DNA from: an uncultured Bacteroidales bacterium | GTDB lineage: Bacteria; Bacteroidota; Bacteroidia; Bacteroidales; F082 | NCBI GenBank assembly: GCA_947303085.1 | Contig: CAMYXP010000001.1 | Span: 643,199-707,198, forward strand | DNA: 64,000 bases | Direction of reading: 5' to 3' | The notes under the pieces: model-generated | The model's input: the letters and a program-made list of their open reading frames with translations, nothing else | The model's database searches: none | Told to the model about the DNA's origin: nothing | Shown here: positions 6,214-12,644 of the stretch, piece by piece | How positions within the stretch are numbered: the stretch's first letter is position 1 | How the letters are laid out: each line of letters begins with the position of its first letter | Position numbers and translations under genes: made by a program

Positions 6214-9092
6214 TGAAAAAATTATATTTTTCGATTGTTGTTTTGTTGATTTGTTTTGTGGTCAAGGCTCAGACCGATGAGGATCGTTGGGTTGACTCTG
6301 TTTACAACTCGTTGACGATGGAGCAGCGTGTAGGGCAGCTTATAAACGTGAGGGCTAACTTGCCAAATAAGGCGTATTTCGTTGAGGTTCAAGAACTTAT
6401 CGAGAAATATAACATCGGGGGCGTGACATTCTTCCGCACTGATGCCGAGCCTTTGCTGAGGCAGGTGAACCAGTGGCAGTCGTTGGCGCAGACGCCATTG
6501 ATGGTTGGCATCGACGGCGAGTGGGGCTTGGGAATGCGTCTCAACGACGGCATCTCATATCCGTATCAGATGACGCTTGGAGCCATTCAGAATCAACAAC
6601 TTATAGGCGAGATGGGAGCTCAGATCGCCGAACAATGCCGCCGTATCGGTATCAACATCGATTTTGCGCCTGACATCGACGTGAACAACGAGCCGAAAAA
6701 CCCGGTCATCGGGATGCGTAGCTTCGGCGAGAACCCGAAAGCGGTGGCGGAACGCGGTACTCAGTACGCTCTCGGCCTTCAGAACAACGGCGTGCTACCT
6801 ACAATGAAGCATTTCCCAGGTCATGGCGACACGAAAAACGACTCGCACGAGACACTCCCGAAGGTGGATAAGAAGCTGAAAGAACTCAAAAAGACAGAAT
6901 TCTATCCTTTCGAATACCTAATAAATAAAGGTGTTGCCGGCGCTATGGTGGGACATCTTTACATGCCGGCGATTGAACCTGTGAAAAACCTCTCGTCGTC
7001 GATTTCGAAGAACGTGGTGACTGGACTTCTGAAAGATGAGATGGGCTTCGACGGCATCATTTTCAGCGACGCGATGGAGATGAAAGGCGCCTACCAGGGC
7101 ATACATCCTGATGACGTCGGGCTGAGTGCGCTTTTGGCTGGCGTTGACGTGATACTTATGCCGATAAATCCGGAAAAAACCATTCAAAATATTGTAAATC
7201 AATTGGATAACGTAGAGGTTGCAAAGAGGGTGGAGGAGAGCTGCAAGAAAGTTTTGAAGTATAAATACCGTCTCGGAATCGCTAAATATCAGGCGCAGTC
7301 AGAGATGTCGGTTGACAATGATTTACATCAGGCGAAATATTATAATTTGAGACAAAGGCTTTATAATGAGGCAGTTACGATGATAAGAAACAACAAAGAA
7401 GTGCTACCTCTGACGAAAGACGAGAAGATAGCGGTTGTTACAATCGGGACGACCGACAATGGGGCGAAACGTTTAGCTGGTGAAGGCTATGACGTGGAGT
7501 CGTTTGTCGTTGACAAAAATATTTCTAAGTCAGCTAAAGCAAAGATTATCAATGATTTAAAGAGATTCAAACTCGTTGTTGTCAATGTTCAAAACACTTC
7601 GATTTATGCTACTAAAAATTTCGGAATAACCGATGAAACCGTTGATTTTGTTAAGACTTTAAGCAAAAACAACAATATCGTTTTCAACCTGTTTGCTTGT
7701 CCGTATGCCTTGAACAAATTCGATTTCAAGAAGTCGCCATTGGCTATCATTATTGGCTATGAAGACACGCAATGTGCAGTAAATGCTGTGGTTGACGTGA
7801 TGGTTGGAAATATCAACCCGACAGGTAAGCTGCCTGTCACGATTAGCAGGAAATTCAAGATGGGCGATGGCTTGAGTTTTGAAGGCATGCTGACACCAGA
7901 AACTTTGTCAGTGGAACTCATTGAAAATGAATATATTAGCAGGGTTGACTCAATAGCCTTGAATGGCATCGAGATTGGCGCTTATCCTGGATGTCAGATT
8001 TTGGCGATGAAAGACGGCAAAGTTATCTACGACAAGTGTTTCGGGCATTTCACTTACGACGGCGACCACGAGGTGCAGCCCGACGATGTTTACGATATCG
8101 CGTCGCTGACGAAGGTTTTTGCCACCACTTTTGCCATCATGAAGCTTTACGACAACGGCAAAATCAGTCTTGAAAGCAAGCTGAGCGATTATTTTCCATA
8201 TCTGAAAAATACCGATAAAGGAGATGTAAAGTTGATAGAGATTATGACCCATCAGGCAGGGCTAACTGCTTGGATACCAATATATAAGAACACGATGAAG
8301 AATGGCAAGCCCGATAATGATTTGTATAGAAAAAACATTGACGAGGATCATACTGTTCGTGTTGCGAAGGACATGTACATCTCGCAGGAATACAAGTTTG
8401 ACATTGTCGGGACGGTGATTGGGTCGGAGACTTGTGAGAAGAAGTATAAATACAGCGATTTGGGCTTTTATTTCTTGCCGAAAATTGTGGAGATGGTGAC
8501 GAATATGCCGTTTGAGAGGTATCTGGAGGAGAATTTCTACAAGCCTCTGAATCTCAATCATATTTATTATAAACCATTGAGACACATTGAAATAGATAAG
8601 ATTGCCCCGACCGAAAACGATACCTGTTTCAGGATGCAGCTGTTGCGGGGCGATGTTCACGACCAGGCTGCCGCATTGATGGGCGGTGTGGCTGGTCATG
8701 CCGGACTCTTCGCCAACGCGCGCGACCTCGCCGTGATGATGCAGCTGCTTCTGGATGAGGGATATGTCAACAACAGGCAGTTTTTGTCGAGCTACACGAT
8801 TAAAAAATTCACGTCGGCACCGTTCAAAGACAATATGAACCGTCGCGGCATAGGCTTCGACAAGCCTGAAGTCGACCCGACGGTGCCTTATTACACGCCG
8901 GCGAAACAGTCGTCGATGAAGAGCTTCGGACATACAGGATTTACTGGCACTTTCGCATGGGCCGACCCTGAAAACGGTCTCATCGTCATATTCCTGTCGA
9001 ACAGGGTTTACCCTGATGCGAGTAATAACAAGCTGTCGCAAAACAACATCAGAACTGAGATACATGAAATGTTTTATGAGGCAGTGAAATAG
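6213..9092 (+). CDS. GH3 beta-N-acetylglucosaminidase fused to a serine beta-lactamase-like domain
   Basis: A 959-residue exported protein (signal peptide, cleavage near VKAQ). Residues ~25-350 are a GH3 domain of the NagZ type: KHFPGHGD at 199-206, the Asp-His catalytic element DSH at 210-212 and the nucleophile Asp286 in FSDAMEMKG. A GH3 C-terminal-like alpha/beta domain follows (~380-560). Residues ~590-955 are a class C beta-lactamase/PBP-like serine hydrolase: SLTK with Ser631 and Lys634, YSD at 747-749 and HTG at 907-909. This fused architecture is known from Bacteroidota. The first domain would release GlcNAc from muropeptides or other exo-GlcNAc; the second may act on the peptide or an ester, but its substrate is unproven. 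All catalytic motifs look intact. It sits last in a three-gene envelope cluster. Confidence 0.92.
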   Translation: MKKLYFSIVVLLICFVVKAQTDEDRWVDSVYNSLTMEQRVGQLINVRANLPNKAYFVEVQELIEKYNIGGVTFFRTDAEPLLRQVNQWQSLAQTPLMVGIDGEWGLGMRLNDGISYPYQMTLGAIQNQQLIGEMGAQIAEQCRRIGINIDFAPDIDVNNEPKNPVIGMRSFGENPKAVAERGTQYALGLQNNGVLPTMKHFPGHGDTKNDSHETLPKVDKKLKELKKTEFYPFEYLINKGVAGAMVGHLYMPAIEPVKNLSSSISKNVVTGLLKDEMGFDGIIFSDAMEMKGAYQGIHPDDVGLSALLAGVDVILMPINPEKTIQNIVNQLDNVEVAKRVEESCKKVLKYKYRLGIAKYQAQSEMSVDNDLHQAKYYNLRQRLYNEAVTMIRNNKEVLPLTKDEKIAVVTIGTTDNGAKRLAGEGYDVESFVVDKNISKSAKAKIINDLKRFKLVVVNVQNTSIYATKNFGITDETVDFVKTLSKNNNIVFNLFACPYALNKFDFKKSPLAIIIGYEDTQCAVNAVVDVMVGNINPTGKLPVTISRKFKMGDGLSFEGMLTPETLSVELIENEYISRVDSIALNGIEIGAYPGCQILAMKDGKVIYDKCFGHFTYDGDHEVQPDDVYDIASLTKVFATTFAIMKLYDNGKISLESKLSDYFPYLKNTDKGDVKLIEIMTHQAGLTAWIPIYKNTMKNGKPDNDLYRKNIDEDHTVRVAKDMYISQEYKFDIVGTVIGSETCEKKYKYSDLGFYFLPKIVEMVTNMPFERYLEENFYKPLNLNHIYYKPLRHIEIDKIAPTENDTCFRMQLLRGDVHDQAAALMGGVAGHAGLFANARDLAVMMQLLLDEGYVNNRQFLSSYTIKKFTSAPFKDNMNRRGIGFDKPEVDPTVPYYTPAKQSSMKSFGHTGFTGTFAWADPENGLIVIFLSNRVYPDASNNKLSQNNIRTEIHEMFYEAVK

Positions 9093-9095
9093 TTG

Positions 9096-9123
9096 AGAGT
9101 TTAGAGTGTAGAGTTTAGAGTAG
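9096..9123 (+). repeat. 7-nt-period intergenic array
   Basis: Degenerate units of the type AGAGTTT and AGAGTGT follow each other with a 7-nt period directly after the GH3 gene stop. The same kind of array lies after several other genes here (22.7, 24.9, 38.97, 43.26, 58.97 kb). Confidence 0.6.
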
Positions 9124-9181
9124 TTTTGAAGTTTATAGTGGAAAGTATTAAGTTTTTTGGCGAGAATATAGATATTTTATT

Positions 9182-9189
9182 TAATTTTG
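9182..9189 (+). promoter_or_regulatory. Bacteroidota -7 box for murL-murD2
   Basis: TAATTTTG, 17 nt upstream of the murL ATG at 9207. It is the only such box before the pair. Confidence 0.65.
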
Positions 9190-9206
9190 TAAGTCATTAA
9201 AAAACT

Positions 9207-10565
9207 ATGTCAAATCAGGCGAAATATGATTCTCTGAGAGAGCAATTTGATTCTTTCATCTTCCAGAATTACCATTATTCTGTCGAAAACGGGGACTTTT
9301 TTGCCAGTTTTGACTTTGTTTTATCCCCAGAAAACACCTTTCATCCTTGTTTCCGCATACCTGCTCGCAGTTTTTATCACTGGGATTCGATCCCGAAGCC
9401 CCTTCTCGACAATCTCGTCTTCCACATCGGAATGATTGAGCTTATCAGCTATTGGAAAATAGCTTGTCCGAAAAAGGTGATAATCAAGCCTTTTGCATTG
9501 GATGAGGAACAGATTCGCTGGTGGAAGAAATTGTATTTCAACGGGTTAGGGGAATTTTTCTATGTCAATGGGATTGAGACGAGTATTGATGAGTTTATGG
9601 AACTCGTTAATGATGATGAGGTTCCTCGCTGTACTCGGTATGACAGCGCTTTCAAACTGACGGAGCAGACATTGATTCCAGTTGGCGGAGGCAAAGACTC
9701 TGTCGTTACCCTTGAAATGTTGAAAAACCGTGTTCCTGCTATCCCATTGATTATCAACCCTCGAGGAGCCACAAACGAATGTGTGGCGGCGGCTGGGTTT
9801 ACGGAGGAACAGACAGCCATCATCAAGCGCACACTCGACCCTACGATGTTGAAAATGAACGCCGAAGGCTATCTCAACGGGCATACTCCGTTCTCGGCAA
9901 TGCTGGCGTTTTATACCATTTTAATAGGTTTTGCGACGAAATCGAAATACATCGCGCTGTCGAACGAGTCGTCGGCCAACGAACCAACGGTGCCTGACAC
10001 TGAAATCAACCATCAGTACAGCAAGTCGGTGGCTTTTGAAAATGATTTCAGACATTATGTGACTAAATACATAAACGCTGATATTCAATACTTTAGCTTC
10101 TTGCGACCGCTGAATGAACTTCAGATCGCAAAATTATTCAGTCGTGCCAAGGCATACCGCAAAGTGTTCAAGAGCTGCAATGCAGGCTCGAAGACCGACT
10201 CGTGGTGCGGCAGATGTCCGAAATGTCTGTTCACTTGGCTGGCGTTGTCGCCGTTCATCTCGAGATCTGAACTGACCGACATCTTTGGCAAAGACTTATT
10301 GAGTGACAATAACTTACGTCCGATTCTCGACCAACTTGACGGCTCCGTTGAGGTGAAGCCGTTTGAGTGCGTCGGTACAGTGGGTGAAGTAAGAGCCTGT
10401 GTCAACAAAATCCTGCAAACCGATGATAATCTGAAAGATACGATACTTGAAGGCGTCGCGCAAACCGACGACTTAACCGTTGAGGATTACGTGGCGCAGT
10501 TCGACGACGGCAACAATCTGCCTGAATCGTTCAAAAACATCTTGAAGGAGGGCTTGAATGCTTAG
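9207..10565 (+). CDS. murL: UDP-MurNAc-L-Ala-L-Glu epimerase MurL
   Basis: A 452-residue cytoplasmic protein. I assign it to MurL, the ATP-dependent epimerase that turns the terminal L-Glu of UDP-MurNAc-L-Ala-L-Glu into D-Glu (characterised in Xanthomonas oryzae). Seen in the sequence: a PP-loop, VGGGKDS at 159-165, as in ATP pyrophosphatase-fold enzymes; NGHTPFSAM; a long block with SNESSAN, NHQYSKSVAFENDF and YFSFLRPLNELQIAKLF; and a Cys cluster SCNAGSK...WCGRCPKC with Cys334, 337 and 340. The next gene, overlapping by 8 nt, is a MurD-type ligase, exactly the partner expected (MurD2). Residues 138-147 (EVPRCTRYDS) are encoded by a copy of a dispersed repeat (9618-9647), just before the PP-loop. 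I have no homology search, so the family call rests on motifs and neighbourhood. Confidence 0.85.
   Translation: MSNQAKYDSLREQFDSFIFQNYHYSVENGDFFASFDFVLSPENTFHPCFRIPARSFYHWDSIPKPLLDNLVFHIGMIELISYWKIACPKKVIIKPFALDEEQIRWWKKLYFNGLGEFFYVNGIETSIDEFMELVNDDEVPRCTRYDSAFKLTEQTLIPVGGGKDSVVTLEMLKNRVPAIPLIINPRGATNECVAAAGFTEEQTAIIKRTLDPTMLKMNAEGYLNGHTPFSAMLAFYTILIGFATKSKYIALSNESSANEPTVPDTEINHQYSKSVAFENDFRHYVTKYINADIQYFSFLRPLNELQIAKLFSRAKAYRKVFKSCNAGSKTDSWCGRCPKCLFTWLALSPFISRSELTDIFGKDLLSDNNLRPILDQLDGSVEVKPFECVGTVGEVRACVNKILQTDDNLKDTILEGVAQTDDLTVEDYVAQFDDGNNLPESFKNILKEGLNA
9618..9647 (+). repeat. REP-like repeat inside murL, in frame
   Basis: The sequence GAGGTTCCTCGCTGTACTCG followed by GTATGACAGC matches the copy in the GH97 gene (27625-27653, opposite strand) at about 25 of 29 positions. 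Both are translated in the same frame, as VPRCTRYDS here and IPRFARYDS there. Confidence 0.75.
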
Positions 10566-11838
10566 CATCAACACCATATTCAAACGCCTGCGCGGCAAAC
10601 GCATCCTGATTCTCGGATTCGGACGCGAGGGCAAGTCGTCGCTGGCGTTTATCCAAAAGTTTCTGCCTCATGCCATCGTTGGCATAGCCGATAAAAACGA
10701 GTCGGCTTTTAAGGATTTAAAAACTGATGCTAAATTATACTTCGGTGACAACTACTTCGATGCCGTCAACGATTACGACATTGTTCTTAAAACTCCTGGT
10801 ATCTCGTTGAAAGACAAAGATATAGACCTCTCAAAGATAACATCGCAAACTGATTTGTTTCTTGAGGAGTTTCATAATCAGATAATAGGAATCACAGGCA
10901 CCAAGGGCAAATCGACTACTTCCACCTTGATTTACCATCTTCTGAAAGAGTCGGGAAAAGACGCGATTTTGGCTGGAAACATTGGTATTCCGATATTTGA
11001 TATCATTGAGAAAATCAACACAAACACCATAATAGTTTTTGAACTTTCGGCGCATCAGCTGCAGTTTATCCATCGCAGCCCGCACATCGGCATATTGCTC
11101 AATGTCTTTGAGGAACATCTCGATCATTTTGGCACTTTTGAGGCTTATCGCGATGCTAAGTTGAACATTATCAGAAAGATGGGGGATGTGGACTGGGCTG
11201 TCACCAACGACGAGTTCTGCTACGAAGCGGATCAGATGATGGTGCGTTCGCTTAATTATCAGTACTACGATTTTGGTGTCAATTGGGATGAGATTCCATT
11301 GAAAGGCGACCATAACCGATTGAATGTCAAAGCGGCGCTATGCGCTATCTATGCTTTCGGCATCCCGGTCGACGAGGTTTTGCCGCATCTTTACACCTTC
11401 CAGCCGCTCGAACATCGTCAGGAGCTGGTTGGTACTTTCGGCGGAGTGACGTTCTACAACGATAGTATTTCCACTATCCCACAGGCGGCTATCGCGGCGA
11501 TGCAGACCATAAAAAACGTGACGTTTCTGCTTCTCGGCGGCTTCGATCGTGAGATAGACTATACACCTTTAATCGATTATCTTACAAAGCATCCTGTCAA
11601 GCACATTTTATATACCGGCAAGGCTGGAAATCGAATGTTTGAGATGTTGCAAAAAGCTGGTTATCAAGGAGATATAAAAAATTTCAAAGACCTCAACGAA
11701 GCCTTTGAAATTCTTAAAAGTTTATCAAAACCCGGCGATGTGTGCCTGCTTTCGCCTGCCGCCGCCAGTTACGATCAGTACCGTAATTTCGAAGAACGCG
11801 GACGTCTCTTCAAGAAGCTGGCGACTGATTTCTCCTGA
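10558..11838 (+). CDS. murD2: UDP-MurNAc-L-Ala-L-Glu ligase MurD2
   Basis: A 426-residue Mur ligase. Three domains are visible: N-terminal Rossmann-like (RILILGFGREGKSS, ~15-95), central ATPase with GITGTKGKSTT (Lys118 in the P-loop) and EEHLDHFGTFEAYRDAK, and C-terminal domain with LEHRQELVGTFGGVTFYNDS and SPAAASYDQYRNFEERGRLF, which is the MurD-type ending. It joins an amino acid to UDP-MurNAc-L-Ala with ATP. The partner murL immediately upstream overlaps by 8 nt, and this pairing indicates the L-Glu-specific form MurD2 rather than classical D-Glu-adding MurD. Substrate chirality cannot be read from sequence and a classical murD could exist elsewhere in the genome. Its 3' end overlaps the convergent lipoprotein gene by 64 nt. 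Confidence 0.85.
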   Translation: MLSINTIFKRLRGKRILILGFGREGKSSLAFIQKFLPHAIVGIADKNESAFKDLKTDAKLYFGDNYFDAVNDYDIVLKTPGISLKDKDIDLSKITSQTDLFLEEFHNQIIGITGTKGKSTTSTLIYHLLKESGKDAILAGNIGIPIFDIIEKINTNTIIVFELSAHQLQFIHRSPHIGILLNVFEEHLDHFGTFEAYRDAKLNIIRKMGDVDWAVTNDEFCYEADQMMVRSLNYQYYDFGVNWDEIPLKGDHNRLNVKAALCAIYAFGIPVDEVLPHLYTFQPLEHRQELVGTFGGVTFYNDSISTIPQAAIAAMQTIKNVTFLLLGGFDREIDYTPLIDYLTKHPVKHILYTGKAGNRMFEMLQKAGYQGDIKNFKDLNEAFEILKSLSKPGDVCLLSPAAASYDQYRNFEERGRLFKKLATDFS

Positions 11839-12539
11839 CTTGCGCTGATGTAGAACAGGCAGAACTCATCCCATTGATTATGCGATGCGAATTTTCCGCA
11901 AATAATGTCGTCGTCGATGATGTTTCTGTAAACCGACAAGGTGTCGCCGTAAATTGAATCCAACACGAAATTAGCCTCAAGATACTTGTCAAGCATATAT
12001 TCAACATTTGGTCGGATGTAGACATCGGCTTCGATGTAAGCGCCGTTGTGGAAGAAGAAATCCATCTCGCCGCAGGCATACGAATAGCCTTTTGTCCTTG
12101 TATATCGGTAAACCAAAAATGTGTCGACAATTGCCGATTGGTAAGGTTTTCCGTAGAGTTTCCTGATTCGGCTGGTTCCGCATCCGAATTCAAATGTAGG
12201 CTCAATGAAAAGGTCAACTTTCACGTCGACGGTCTTCTTTTCATAGCCATTGTCGAGTTTTAATCTGGCTTCGCCTACGTTTTTGCCATGGATTTTTCCT
12301 GCGCTTGATACGGTTATCACATCAATTGAATCAGGATTTATCGCAGTGTAAGTTATGTCATAATCCGATGTGACATCAATTTGACGGTCAAAATAGTTTG
12401 TTTGACCGCATAATGCCATCACGATAGGGTCGGAGTCATTGTAATTCAATGAGGTAGACTTGTCGTCTGACGCGCTTTTTTTCTTGCATCCGATAGCTAA
12501 AACAGCTAAAATAATTGAGAAAAATAATACCTTTTTCAT
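11775..12539 (-). CDS. Lipoprotein with a Big_2-like segment, unknown function
   Basis: A 254-residue predicted lipoprotein (signal MKKVLFFSIILAVLAIGC, lipobox AIGC, Cys18). Residues ~60-105 resemble a bacterial Ig-like (Big_2) repeat: PDSIDVITVSSAGKIHGKNV then GEARLKLDNG. The remainder contains a conserved-looking FGCGTSRIRKLYGKP and a beta-rich tail (DFFFHNGAYIEADVYIRP). I do not recognise the C-terminal domain. It ends with a basic stretch, KRRPRSSKLRY, inside the 3' end of murD2 (64-nt overlap of convergent genes), which makes the last 20 residues constrained by two genes. The promoter at 12559-12566 is divergent from that of gcvP. Location is likely the outer or inner membrane facing the periplasm. 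Confidence 0.75.
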   Translation of the reverse strand: MKKVLFFSIILAVLAIGCKKKSASDDKSTSLNYNDSDPIVMALCGQTNYFDRQIDVTSDYDITYTAINPDSIDVITVSSAGKIHGKNVGEARLKLDNGYEKKTVDVKVDLFIEPTFEFGCGTSRIRKLYGKPYQSAIVDTFLVYRYTRTKGYSYACGEMDFFFHNGAYIEADVYIRPNVEYMLDKYLEANFVLDSIYGDTLSVYRNIIDDDIICGKFASHNQWDEFCLFYISASQEKSVASFLKRRPRSSKLRY

Positions 12540-12558
12540 CTTTTGAATTTTTATGATG

Positions 12559-12566
12559 CAAAATTA
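12559..12566 (-). promoter_or_regulatory. Bacteroidota -7 box for the lipoprotein gene
   Basis: TAATTTTG on the minus strand, 19 nt before the ATG at 12539; back to back with the gcvP box 33 nt away. Confidence 0.65.
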
Positions 12567-12598
12567 TAAAAAATTTTCGAAAATTGAATAAAAAAACA

Positions 12599-12606
12599 TA
12601 AATTTG
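12599..12606 (+). promoter_or_regulatory. Bacteroidota -7 box for gcvP
   Basis: TAAATTTG, 38 nt before the chosen gcvP ATG at 12645. No glycine-riboswitch-like structure fits in so short a leader. Confidence 0.65.
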
Positions 12607-12644
12607 CACGTTTGGAAATAAATAACAAATCAAAATATAACTCT

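Noticed and set aside
8262..9065. 267-codon open frame antisense to the GH3/beta-lactamase gene
   Set aside because: Composition is that of reverse translation of a coding strand, and the sense gene has intact catalytic motifs.
12546..12644. Glycine riboswitch upstream of gcvP
   Set aside because: The leader between the -7 box and the ATG is about 38 nt, too short for a glycine aptamer, and no matching core was seen.
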